Assembly: GCA_004764695.1 (NCBI GenBank)
Contig: SMSO01000035.1
Coordinates: 2,168,001 to 2,232,000, forward strand
Direction: 5' to 3'
From: Schizochytrium sp. TIO01
Lineage: Eukaryota; Sar; Bigyra; Thraustochytrida; Thraustochytriidae
DNA: 64,000 nucleotides
Part shown: piece after piece, positions 11,202-23,200 of the stretch
Position numbering within the stretch: position 1 is the first letter of the stretch
How the letters are laid out: each line of letters begins with the position of its first letter
The notes under the pieces: model-generated
What the model was told of the DNA's origin: nothing
The model's database searches: none
The model's input: only the letters and a program-made list of their open reading frames with translations
Position numbers and translations under genes: made by a program

Positions 11202-12128
11202 CAGCTGACCAATCAGCTTTCTTGCTTGCTATGTGCTAGGCCTCTGAGTCTTCAAGTTCGAGTCTTCAAGGTGGATTGGTTGTTTGAGTGTTTGGCTGGC
11301 TAGTGAGGAACCACAGAAATATGCACATCTCCATGCACGAATTTTTGCATTTGCATTTCTCTTGTTTGCATATCTGAGGTCGCCTGTCAGTCTCGCTGTA
11401 ATTCTGGTTCCCTTGGGTGGAGGATGCCGATTTGGTGGTGGCGCCGGTGATGGCAGCGGCGAGGGCTGGGGCCAAGGAGGCTTTGTTTGCAGCTCAGGAA
11501 AGAGGAGGCGCTCTGGTTGATGTGTCAAATGTGCTACGAGTAGATTTCACCATAATTCTTCAGAAAAGTGTTAGGTAAATAGCTAGCTGTCTGGATAGTA
11601 GAATCTCTTCTCTTCACACGCACAGCATTTGCTGAGCCTACCGTTCCTAGGTACGTATAGCTAGCTATTTACATACCTACCTTCGAAGCAAAGAAGGAAG
11701 GTAGTTTGTATGAGTTTGTGTCCTCTCAATGACAGCACCTTCGACTACGTATAAAACTAAGTTCTTTGTTTACTCTTGAAGATGTGTCTGAAAGCGTCTG
11801 AGAGCATTCATTACATGCCCACATGAATGACGTAAAGCACCGAAAGTTCAAGGCGGTAATAGCAGTAAATGAGGGTTCTTTGTCTCGTACCGAAGGGGTG
11901 AATCTATGCTTCAACAGGCCTACTAACCGCGCTACTTGCTTGATAGGAAGGGTCACTGAGCAGACCTATCGTAGTCCCTATCTACCTACGTACAGTTCAA
12001 TTGTAATAATATTTCTCAAACCTCAATCATTATTTTCTCGTTTAAAAAACTAATAAAGATATATATATATATAAGAACGTTTTACTTTGACAAAAGACTC
12101 AGAATTGATTTATAATCCATTTTACTAG

Positions 12129-12151
12129 AAAAAAAAAAAAAAAAAAAAAAA
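12129..12151 (+). repeat. Poly(A) tract, about 23 A
   Basis: An uninterrupted A run in AT-rich non-coding DNA, shortly after an (AT)n tract at about 12059-12073. No retrotransposon sequence is visible in front of it, so it is not read as a retrocopy tail. Confidence 0.85.
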
Positions 12152-12532
12152 GTAATTCTTAATCAGGTAAATAAACAAATACACTACCATAGTAACCGTA
12201 TAAGCTAGTTCGTGGCTCTCTGAAGAAGTTCACAGAGCAGGTACCTAGAACCAGCGGTCGTCAATTCTTCCTCTTCAGAAGCTGCCTGGGTGCTTTCGCT
12301 CCTTCCTCCTGGGCAAAGATACTTACATTCTCTGCGTTAGGCTCGTCTCGCTTCAGCCAACGAAGCCGCCATCAACCACCGCACATTCAAGATGCGCTAG
12401 ATCGTTCGATTTCCGCACACATTGCTGTATTGCTTTAATTCTTCGTGCACCGACAGTCCAGAGAGCGCAACCAATGCCTCCGCGCAAGCTGACTTACCGC
12501 TGCTGATCATGATGAATTTGATTTTGATTTTG

Positions 12533-12619
12533 GTGTTGATGTTGATGTTGATGTTGATGTTGATGTTGATGTTGATGTTGATGTTGATGTCGATGTCGAT
12601 GTCGATGTGGATGTCGATG
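12533..12619 (+). repeat. (GTTGAT)n hexanucleotide repeat
   Basis: About fourteen units, first GTTGAT and then the variants GTCGAT and GTGGAT. The unit change along the array suggests older, diverged copies at its right side. Frames through it give alternating Met/Leu or Asn/Ile residues and are not treated as genes. Confidence 0.93.
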
Positions 12620-12941
12620 ATGTTTTTGTTGATAAGTCCAGCGATGTCTTCACCAGCCCCAGCCCCTCTCAAGGCGGACCGTGGCAATGGCCAACAGCGG
12701 CGATCTCGTGAACTGTGCGAATGGGCGAAGTGAACCCATTATGGACGTAGTAAGCTCTGGAGAAAAGAGAAGGTACTTAGTCAGGCACTTAGCTATCTAA
12801 GCCATCTGTCCATTGATCTCTCTCCCTCTCTTTCTCTCCTCTGTCTCCCTGTGCGTATGTGTTTTGGGTGTGTGTTTGTGTCTGTCTTCCATTGCAATTG
12901 GCGACCTCCGCTGTAAAGCTCTGCCCAAACACATGTGAAGC

Positions 12942-12942
12942 A

Positions 12943-12978
<36 letters not shown>
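12942..12978 (+). repeat. (AAGC)n tetranucleotide repeat
   Basis: About nine AAGC units within a GC-richer island. Non-coding. Confidence 0.93.
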
Positions 12979-14956
12979 TCTCTGGAAATCGAAGAGAGGC
13001 TTTCGCCACACCCGGCAGAGCGCCAGCTTCAAGCAGGCTTTGCCAGGAGGCTTTCGAAACCAGAAAAGCTGAATGAGTGGAATGACTGAATGGGCGATTG
13101 GAATGAGGTGAAATCAGACGAAATTAGATGAAATTAGATGAGATGAAAACTTAAGCAGAATGATTTCCATCAATTCGAAGGGGAACCCGCATGCTCAGCT
13201 TAGAGGGTCAGATATGAACTCCATGGTCGCCTGTCAGTTCGTTGCTGGCGAATGAAGGAACTTGAAGAGAATGAGGAAGAAGGGCGAAAGAAAGAGAGAG
13301 AAACAGAGAGAACGGCCATCGAAGTTGACACCCGTCGCAGTTCTGCCGACGAAAGAACCACTAACTTCGAGGCTACTTGGGAGGTCTGTCTTATGGGCGG
13401 TCTCTGTGAGCACCTGTGAGGCCTTCCCCTCTATTATTGTGGCGGTGGAGGCCAATCACTCGTTTGTCCTATACGTCTCCGTCTGTTTAGCGTGGATGAA
13501 CCTGAACGCGGCGCTTTGAATGTGCTGCTTTCTCATAGGCCTCTTCGCCCTCTTTTCCAGTTTTTTAATTGTTCTTGTTGAAAGTAAGATTTTTATTTTT
13601 TATTTAAACTTTATTATTTTAAATTAAATAAATAAATATAAATATATAATATAATATAATATGATGGAAAATGAAAAACACTTGTTCCCTGTAGGTGCGT
13701 CTATTCAGCTAAATAGTGAAGGGAAACGCGGTTTCCTTCCTCTCCCTCCTTTTCATTCCACTGAATGTTTGCTTCTTAGTTTAAATCCATCTCATTCTCG
13801 TCTTCGCTCTTCTTCTCCTGTCTTTTCTTTTCAAAGAAATGAATGTGAGTTTTTCAACAATAAGGAGTACGTTCTACTTCTCTGCTGTGAAAGGAAGAGG
13901 CGATGTCTTGGGTTTTTGCAGCTGTAAGCTCCTCAGGCTTGGCTTGCCATTTCCCATCTGATTGGAGATCTTTAGATTCGGGGCCCTTTGCGCACCCCTG
14001 TGCGGCTCGATCGCTCGCTCAGTCTCCGGCTTTTGACTCTTCTTCGGCCCGTTTTGGTTCTTCGAATATTGTATTCTGATCGGAGTCTTTTATTACTTCT
14101 GCAGAATAATCATGGTTTATTTATTTTATGATGATAATTTGTTTTTGATTAAAACAGATAATAAAAGGAGTATTTATAACTTCGCTCGCTCGATACACTA
14201 TATACTCATCAGTACGATATATGAAGACGCAAGTGAGATGTAGGACCGATGTATAAAAAGGGGAACAGCGAAACAATGAACCTTCAGAAAGCGAAGGATT
14301 GAGGGACCTTCTCGTTCTCTTCAGGGAAAGGAGGATCAGAAGAGCTGACCCTCTGTTTCTTGCCTCCCTTCTCTCTTTTCTGTCAAAGTTTTAATTCGGA
14401 GCCTAAGTATTTTTATTTTTATTTTTATTTAAATAAACTGTTTATTTGTTATTTATTTATTTTACTTTTAAAACTAAAGTAAAGTTTTAACTTTTATGTT
14501 TATTATTTCTCGCCACGCGCGAGGCGGAGCAAAGCCCAAACTCGGACGAGGCCGAGGCCGCTTCGGTTGGCGAAGCAACTCCGCGAAGGCTCGTGCTGCA
14601 GCACAGAGCGCTGGCGAACCTGCAAAGGACACAGCGCAGCAAAGAGCAGCGACCACAGCGACCAACTCTGCAGCTGCGTGCTGACTGGGCGCGGTGCTTG
14701 CGCTGGAAACGAGCAAAACGAGACTGCCGTGAGCGAGTGCGAAGACATCGTTGCTAGAAGTACATTACGCTAAACAATAAGAGGCAGAAGAGACTGGCCG
14801 AGTGACTGCGAAGAGGCGGCCATTGAGGACGACGACTTACCTAAGGCTCTGTCAGAGTGCCGGAGAGCGTAGAAAACGGGCGCCATAATTGGAGAACATT
14901 GCGCAGCAATTTTCTTGACGCGAGGAGAGCAAGTTTGACCTCGATTTTGGGGAGTG

Positions 14957-16156
14957 ATGGGAGCAGATTTCTCAAAATGTTGCGCTAACCACGCAGATGG
15001 CCAGGAGGTCCCATTTAAAATCGTCAGGAGACACGCTCGCCACGAGGAGGTGTGGATGGAGTCTGAGAGTAACAACTTAAGCAACCACAGCGCTAACAGC
15101 GCATATTCCCAACCATACAGGAGTCGAGAATGCACTCATGGAAGCAGCACCGCCAGCGAAAGTGAAAACCAAACTGCAGACATTCAAGAGATTGTGGATG
15201 TAAGCTCGCCATTTTTGCAGGCCAAATATACAAGCGAATCCATGCCACTTTCGCTACCCAGGTCTATTCCGCGTTCCTCGCCGGCAAATAACACTATCCA
15301 ACAGCGCCGCCGCACGATTTCTGGTGGAGTTCAGCCTGCTCCTGCATCGCCAACGTCAACAATAACCGCTGCGCTGCCTATCGCTTTTCCGCAAGCCCAA
15401 CAGCAGCAGCAGCAGCAGCAACAACAACAGCCCAACCCCTCACTGACTGACGCCCATCCATCTGTAAGGCGGTTGCGATCGCCACAACAATCCAACTTTC
15501 TCAGTCCAGGCTCATTTGACGATGGTATCGCTTCGCAAAAGGCCCAGCCAATGCAGGCCTATATCCAGCAACAAAAACAGCAACAGCTACAACACGCTGG
15601 ATTTATGCATCGCACTTCGGCCATGGTCAATTTGGCAGCAGTTGGAGCTAATCGCGAAGTTGCAAGCAGCGATTTTGGCACCATTGAGAGTGACGATGAA
15701 GCCGAAGATAGTGACAATCAACGCTTTCGCCAAGACTCCTTTATGTCTCGAGAATCATCGATTGGAGCTGGCTCCCTAGCTGATGAAGAGGACTTCAACG
15801 ATAACTTCGAACAAGAGCTTCAGCCTGTGCGTGTGTCGACCCCAGATCCTCATGGTGGTCACTTACGTTCTGTGCTTCTTGGGGAAGCCCCTGCATTGCC
15901 CCAATTACAGCTTCCAAAACCTGTGAAGAAACCCCTGGCCATGCACAAGCGTCGAAATAACGGCAGCCAACAATCTCTTCGCAGCAACGGTAGTCAGCAG
16001 CGCCGCAACAATCGCCACGCCGAGCCTGCTCCACAATCACAAAACACGTGGGACCTTATTGCAATTGAGTCTTCACCTACCAACAGCCGGCCAGGATTTC
16101 CCACCGAGGAAGTTCTGCGACGCAAGTGGGCGACTGCATCTTTGATGTGCAACTAG
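14957..16156 (+). CDS. Gln-rich disordered protein with N-myristoylation/palmitoylation signal
   Basis: The first true ATG is 14957; the codon before it is GTG. The 399-residue product begins MGADFSKCC. This is a textbook N-myristoylation signal (Gly2, Ser6, Lys7) followed by two cysteines suited to palmitoylation, so the protein probably attaches to the inner face of a membrane. The rest is low complexity: a Ser/Asn-rich part, an eleven-residue poly-Gln run (nucleotides about 15400-15430), a second Gln-rich patch, an acidic Ser/Asp segment around residues 240-285 and a basic Asn/Arg/Gln segment near residue 350. No enzymatic domain or transmembrane segment is seen. It could be a membrane-anchored scaffold or signalling adaptor, but no family was recognised. 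It is convergent with the dynein gene. The coding call rests on length, start and biased composition. Confidence 0.75.
   Translation: MGADFSKCCANHADGQEVPFKIVRRHARHEEVWMESESNNLSNHSANSAYSQPYRSRECTHGSSTASESENQTADIQEIVDVSSPFLQAKYTSESMPLSLPRSIPRSSPANNTIQQRRRTISGGVQPAPASPTSTITAALPIAFPQAQQQQQQQQQQQPNPSLTDAHPSVRRLRSPQQSNFLSPGSFDDGIASQKAQPMQAYIQQQKQQQLQHAGFMHRTSAMVNLAAVGANREVASSDFGTIESDDEAEDSDNQRFRQDSFMSRESSIGAGSLADEEDFNDNFEQELQPVRVSTPDPHGGHLRSVLLGEAPALPQLQLPKPVKKPLAMHKRRNNGSQQSLRSNGSQQRRNNRHAEPAPQSQNTWDLIAIESSPTNSRPGFPTEEVLRRKWATASLMCN
15400..15430 (+). repeat. In-frame CAG/CAA tract encoding poly-Gln
   Basis: Mostly CAG codons followed by three CAA codons and a final CAG give eleven consecutive glutamines in the gene that starts at 14957. 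The CAA interruptions are typical of tracts stabilised against slippage. Confidence 0.9.
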
Positions 16157-17285
16157 ACTTCCCCTTGTGGTCTCTGAGCAAGAAGAGAAACCTTGCAGCG
16201 GGAGTGGCGCGTGTGCCGTGATGATCTCGTTCGGTGTGAGTGATTGCTATTATATTCTCTACCCTTGACTTCAAAATGTTTTTGCGGCAACAATAGAAAG
16301 TCCTGGCAATTCATAGTTGAAATGCTTCGCCTGAATAGAATATAATGAAGGTCGTGTACACGACCTTCTAATCGTTTGACACACTCAATGACAAAATTTG
16401 CTGAGCACAGCATCATTTTGAACATTGCACTTTTTCTTTATATATTTCACCTTATATTAGCATCAAAAAGCATACAGCAGCAGGCAAGAGGGGAGACAAA
16501 TTTATGGAGTTGATTCTCTTTAAAACTCGTTACATTGAATCGAAGAGCGAACCGCTCGTTTGCGTGATATACGTTTGGGCGACATCGCAGCGAGCTTGCC
16601 TCACTCTTCTTGCAACGAGTATCCTCCGATCTCAACCTATATGTCTTTAGCTGTTGAATATGAAAATGAAAGCGAAAACCGATACGAATTGAGCTGAGAG
16701 CAGCATGTAACCTTGCTTTTGTGTGACTCAGCAAATGCGTTGCTGTTGAAAGAAAGCCAAATCATAGGTTTTTTCGTTTTCTTTTCCAAATATGGTCTTT
16801 TCTCGTATCGACATAGAGTGAAGGCCAATCGGGCTCTCTTTCGCATTGGCAATCTGATTATCGCCCTGCATGGTGGTGGGATCAAATACATGCCTGCATT
16901 TAAGGAAGAGAGACTGGAACTTGCTCCCGACTATTATTTTTTAAACTATTTATTTCAGTATTTGTGACAATCACTTCTTTATTCCTTATCAATTTATCTA
17001 TCTACCTTGAAATCTAAAACTGTTGAAGCCCTCTAAAATATGTTTTAAAAGTGCATCAACATGAATGTAATCCAGATAGATACTTGAAGAGACAGAATTA
17101 TAGTGCACCAAAGTTAATGCGTGTTTCTGACCAGTCATGTGAGTGAGCGAGTGACTGCTGGCTAGATCGAGTGATGAAGTTATCGTAAGTACGCATAAAA
17201 GAGAAGAAAACATCACTTCATACAACAAGTTGCAGAAAATACTTTAAACAGAAAAAAATGTCTTTTAGAGTGACGACACAATTGG
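16157..17285. other. Intergenic region between two convergent genes
   Basis: This holds the 3' flanks of the myristoylated protein gene and of the dynein gene. Only short frames without domains are present. A perfect inverted repeat, GGTCGTGTACACGACC, near 16351 could form a hairpin in either transcript. Confidence 0.6.
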
Positions 17286-20200
17286 CTAGTCATTCAGAGT
17301 ACAAAGCATCGCTACTCCTCTCCAAATCCAAAAGTCCGGTTCAGCCTCTGTGGGAAGATAGATTGGTAGAACAAAATTAGTGGACATTCCTGTTGTAGAG
17401 AGTGCGCCAGCTCGAGTGCTTGTTTTGTAGACTGGACAGGCGTACAATGCAGGATTGGGTTTAAAATTTTCAGTGGGTAGAAAGTGAATGGGTCTCATTG
17501 GCGAGTACATTTGCCCTGGACCTGCGTCTTGGATTGAATGCAACGACGCATCCCACCTGGCACCTTCCATGAAGAGGCCTGACACAATAACACCATTGTC
17601 CGGACGTTCATGGATGTCCTCCTCTTCACATTTGAAGACCGTAAAATCAAACGACAGTGAATTTACCGCAACCTTATGCTTGCGTGCATGGGTTTGCATA
17701 ATTCCTGTCATGAATCCTTGTGGGAAAAAGAACACTGGCAAAGGAAAAAAGACAGGCTCTCCATGTCTCAACCATTCACGAAGGAAGCTAACGCGAATTT
17801 TAAGGTCCTCATACCAGGACGACAGTGGGCGCAACGAAGGATAAGCCACCTGTGACCATAACGATGGTACTTCATTGTTCAAAAAACTGGTGTACATCTT
17901 GTCCAAATCACTCGACATGACAACGAATCCCTTGATTGCACGAACTAACTCGAGCATGGTAGACTTCATACGCTGCAGCAGGAGATTAAACTTAACAATT
18001 TCTTGTTGTAAAAATGTCGCCAGTGGATCATAGAGGCCAGTCTCTTCATTCAGTATGAATGTCTTTGCCCCTGCTTCAGTTTCAACATCCATTTCTTCAG
18101 GTAGATCATCCTGCATAACATTGGTGAGCGCCTGTACAACCTCATCTGGAGTTGCACCTGCGGCACCTCCAGTAGCCCGAGGTTCAATCGAAATTACTGC
18201 TCCCAACATGGAAAGACTTTCCTTAAGCTGGAAGGTCGTGTTTGCGTTATCATGCATACCGAACACCTCAGGGTCCTCAATATCTGGTAACTTGGACACG
18301 TATGATCTATATCCTGCCAAATCAGTATCAGCTGGTGCATAGTAACTTCCTGAACTGGAAAATTTATATTCGTCTTGAAGGATAGCAGTGGTGAAGAACC
18401 TACCCAAGATACTGAGCAGACACCGCCGGTCCCAATCATCAGTAACGCGACCACCGTAATTAATTTGCCCGGTCACATAGCGTAGAGCATCCCAAGGGAT
18501 TTCATCTTGTTCATTCAAGAACCTCGCAAGGCCCTGTGAGGAGCATTCAAGATCAGAATCGTCAAAATCATACCTAATATTCCATCCAAGAGGTCCGAAT
18601 TTGCGCCTTTCTTGGATGATACCATGAAAGAAGCATAGCCCAAAGAGTAGCTTACGAAAGTCACGCGGGCGAGCTGGGCAGCTGTCCAAAGCATCTTCTC
18701 TGAGAACAGTCTCAAAGGAGCGGAAGATATTGGCGCGAAGGCCCTTGGGTGGTTCATTTGTCAATTTAAGACCATTCTGTAAAACACTGACAGGAAAATA
18801 TGGAGCCGGAAAGGATGTGAGAAAAAGACGGAAATCGTGATGGATCATATTTCCACTGACTCTCAGAGAACTAGTCGCTCCAGCTCCTTGTGCATTTGCT
18901 GAAGCAATTACATCGCCCACAACATTCATCACGTCCCCTGTAGCCCCATCTGGAGCAGATGGGCCCCCATGCTGAGCGCTAGCCGGCTCATTAAAACCTA
19001 TGATGATTTCCTCTAGCTTTGGCATCCAAGATTTGGCTAAATGGCAATTTTGCAAGAGGACCCAGTCTCCCGCACGTGTTGCATTTGCAATCAAAGCCTC
19101 TGCTTTGGCACCTTGACCTTGCCCTAAAGAGATAACATGAAGTCGTTCAGTGTATCCACACTTGTCTGCAAACCGGAGAAGGATACTTGTTGGGTCAGCA
19201 CCTTGCGAAAGTACAAAAATACAAGGAGTCTTATGGTCCATATCTGCACTAATGTCCTCCATTGACGTACTTGGGCTCTGTACAAATGATGCGCCAAGCT
19301 CAGCACAGACGAAATTGCGAATGGAAAACACAGTCTTTTCCTCACGAAAGGATTTTACCAATATGAGCTTCTGAAAATTACTGAGACAAATCGTTCCATC
19401 GTCATCAGTCAAAGGATCTTCGTGCCCATCCTCTACATCGTTGGTTTCAGAATCCTCATCTGCGTTATGCTTAGCCGATGCACTTTCCATAGATCGCCCT
19501 CCGGAATGACCGGGTGGGCATACTGGTACAAAACCTTCCAAAGGTAACTTTTGGTCTTCAGGGTTTTCACTACTCGCCCAGGTTGCCCATTTATCATCCC
19601 AGTGCTCACAGATAAACGTGTGTAAACCTCCAAAGACTCGAGGATTCTCGTGGCTCAAAACTGCTATAGTCTGGTATGCAATCTGCGGAAACTTCTCTGG
19701 CAGTCCACCAGAAGGCTCCTGAGCAAGCTCTGGATGAGCACTTACAAGGGATGCTGGTCCTCGCAAAAAAAGTATCCATTCGAGATTTGAGATTGCCTCT
19801 GTTTCAAATCTCATAATTCTTACAGTTATCAGAAAAGCAAAGAGGAGCTTGTGCGTTTCAAAGAGACCTCGGCAAATGTTTTTAAAGACAAACTGATTCT
19901 GGTAGGTCATAATGTTAAGAAGACGCTCAGCTTGCTCTATGCTTGGCTCACTATCATCTATGCTGCGACAGAAGAGCTTCTGAAAGTATTCAAGACTATA
20001 AGCATACATAGAATCGATTTTCGCTAAATCTGCCACTGCAAAATACAGGATACTGCCGCGACGTGCAACTGCGCGATAGCTGTTGCGCATCATGTTGACC
20101 TCGTGATTTGTTTTCTCTGACTCTGTCACGCGCTCTGAAATAATAGCTGAGGTTGTCTTTGAGTCGGCAAGTGTGTTGATGAGCTCCTCATCATCCAGGA

Positions 20201-23200
20201 TATCACCTTTTGATTCAGACAACATCCGCAAAATTTTGCTTTCGATATCCTTCAGTTGTTTCTGATCAGATGCCATGCTCATTAGTAAACGATTTTTGCG
20301 ATCTTCGATATCAGGCTTTTCCTTTCGTACGACCATGCCCAAAAGTTGATCTTCCAAACCCTCCATAGTTACGGTGAAGTTGATAATAGTGACCTTGATA
20401 CATACCTCGGGGAGGTAGTGCGGGTTGGCCATTTTAGTAGTCATGAAGAACTTAAAGGATGCATCATAATCTACGTCAGAGTCACCAATGCGAATGAGAG
20501 TGCGTCCATTCTGTCGGAAGATTGCCTTTTGAAGGACAGGCTCTAAACCAGGGTCAATCTGCTCAGAAAGGTCTTCCACAAGAAGAGGGCGTCCATTACG
20601 TACAGCATTCTCTAACACTCGTAAGAGATCCTTGTCGGACATTTTCACACACTCAAGGCCCATTTTGGCCTCTTTCTGCTTGATCCAGCGATTAGCTTGC
20701 ATCTGAGGGTCAATCATCAAAGGCCATCGTTTGCCGTAAGTTGCAAGGAGCGCATTATTGGTGGAAACCTCATCTGTTGGAAGTCCACAAATCTGCCATT
20801 CGCGTACTAAAACAGGACTACCGATAGTTTCGACGAGATTGAATAATCCGCTGCAAGGAATTTTCATGTCCTGAACTTTCTTTTGCCACAATTCTACAAG
20901 ACCTTCCCTGTACGAACCCGTGAAAGCACCATAGTAAGAGACACAAGCTGCAGCTAGGAAAACATCGCCCACAAGTTCTTGGATTTGTGAATCAATGATC
21001 ACAACTGACTCGCGCCAGCGAACACCCTCGCTTGCAAGCCCACTGGTCAATTTTTCTGCTCGCTCAAGACGAGCCTTCGTTTGTTCTGCCTCATCAGCGA
21101 GTCTATTCTTTTCCGCTAGAGTGGCGTCACATGTGGCCTGAAGGGCATTTACCTTGTCAACAACAGCTTGCAATGCATTACGCTTCTCCACAAGTACTGA
21201 GTTCGCCTCGGCTAATGCATCATTCATTTCTTGCAATCGCTGCTTCTTAGGACCTACCTCCTTAGCAACAACTGAGTAAACATCCATTGCATGCACCCAC
21301 ATACACAGTGAAGTAGCAGCCTTGCTAACCTTCGCTACGTTATCCACAGCCATGATAGGATCATCTACATATTTCTTGAGTTTTTTCAATGTTGCTGCTG
21401 GAATATTATCCTTGTCAAATGTTTTAAGGTTGTCCATGAACTTGGTATCACTCATAACCTTCTTTGCTGTGTCCCAATCAGGTTTTTCGCCAAGTAACAC
21501 GTTCACAGCCTCCATAACTGTCTGTACTGCAGCAGGAGGCTTAATGAAGTTCTTGATCTCAGTGATATCTTTTTGTCAAGTGCATCAAGAGACTTGATTG
21601 CTGTATCTAAAGCTGGCATAGCTTTATCTAAATCGCGCTGTGCATCAGCTTGTACCTCAGCAACTTGCGTCGCTTTTGCGTTGACCTCTTCCTCCTCAGT
21701 GGCTACCTTCGCCTTGACTACACTTGCCTCAGCCTGTTCTTTGGCGACCTGTTTCAGTAACTTTTCAGCGTCCTGGCTCTTCACTTCGAGTACAGGCATA
21801 AGGTCATTCAGTTCCTTTTTCAGGTTTTGAACCATATCGTTTGTCTCCTCAAGTTTAATGATACCGTTGCTAAGACGGTCTCTTGATTCGGTCATCTCAC
21901 TTCGTTTGTCCTGAAGCATTGAAATGTACAGCTCAATTAAATCTAAGTAGGATTTGGGTGTTGTGTATACTGTACGGCCCAGTTCTTCATGGAAACGTGC
22001 AGCGCAAGTTGAGATAGAGGTGTGGACTACCGCACAAGCCGAAACAAGAGCCTCACGGCATTCTTCAGACGGCAGCTCGAGCTTTGAAAGAAACCGCTGA
22101 GCTACAGAATTTAATGCACTTTGTGGCCATTCCAGAAACCAATCAATTGTGCAGCAATTAATTAATGATGGAAACTGACGACACCACACACGAAGCGCAT
22201 TGCCCACAGGAGACATGCAAAGAACAATGTGTAGATTATCTCTAACACGATTGACGAAGACCTGTTTGCAATTATCTCTGCTTTCAGGGATTCCCATCCG
22301 TTTTACCACATCCCCCATATCTGCAACAATGCGATCCATCTCATCTTGTGGAAAAAGATTTGGTACTTCTCCCGAGTTCAAAATATTGTTGACATCTTCG
22401 AGGAAATCATCTACGATGATTTGAGAATCAGTAAATAAAAATCCCACTTTGCGCCCAGCTACACCAGCTGTAATCATCATCTTCTTGATGTCCTCACGAA
22501 ACTCAACGGGTCCATAACCCTTTGATATTTCAATCTGTACGCAACGCATGCCACACATAAACATTGCAAGTCGCGACAAGCTCTGCTTACCTGAACCGCC
22601 AACACCAACAAGCATTGCATTTCCTCTTTTCTGACGAAGAATGCGTGAAATACGAGAAATATGCTCCATGGCATCTTGAAAGAACACAAGGTTCATTTTG
22701 GATGGGAATGTAATGTTATAGTCATCAAGGGCATCTTCGAGAACTTTTGCAACCTGATTGAAGCTTTGTGCTTCCTCATATGGACGTGTATCAATGACTA
22801 TCTCACCTTCCTTAGCATCGTTTTCTGCATCGTTTTCGCTCTCATCATTCTCATCCGCGAATCCACGTAAGAAATCAACAAAAAGAAGCGGCGGCTTAAT
22901 TGCGGCCTTTGAAGCTGCACCAGTTGTTTCTGTCGTTCCAAAGACTTCTTCGTGAGTCCATTGAACTTTGAAATTTCTCCGCAAGAGCTCCAGAATTGCT
23001 TCAGTGAACCATGCTTTATCTTCGCTATTGATTAGGCGATCATGAAAAACGCGCATGCACTCATGCGCCCAAAGACGAATCATCGTATCAGGACCTGAAC
23101 ATCGTGGAGGTTGGACCATCAATATACCCTGGACAACTTTGCTCAAGTCCCGCAGGTTAAACGTATAATGGCTTTTACTGGGTGTAGGAAGCATTTCTTT

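Larger units (their letters stand above)
6888..14956. other. Gene-poor stretch with many simple repeats
   Basis: About 8 kb with no reading frame showing a recognisable domain. Composition alternates between AT-rich blocks (7.4-9.8, 11.5-12.2 and 13.55-14.5 kb) and GC-richer islands (about 9.9-11.5, 12.2-13.5 and 14.5-14.95 kb). Open frames in the islands are mostly by-products of simple repeats (runs of PASQ, MNINI or SKQA-like residues). The last 450 bases are the likely promoter and 5' leader of the gene at 14957. Intron-rich or non-coding RNA genes cannot be excluded from sequence alone. Confidence 0.45.

Noticed and set aside
11023-11303. Open frames on both strands through the GAAT and CCAG arrays
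   Set aside because: They are open because the repeat units lack stops; residues are simply repeated IHSF or PASQ.
12397-12733. Two overlapping frames of about 100 codons on opposite strands
   Set aside because: Both are generated by the GTTGAT array and have no other coding signal.
10855-12978. CRISPR-like tandem structure
   Set aside because: Units are 4-6 bases with no spacers, in eukaryotic nuclear DNA; these are microsatellites.
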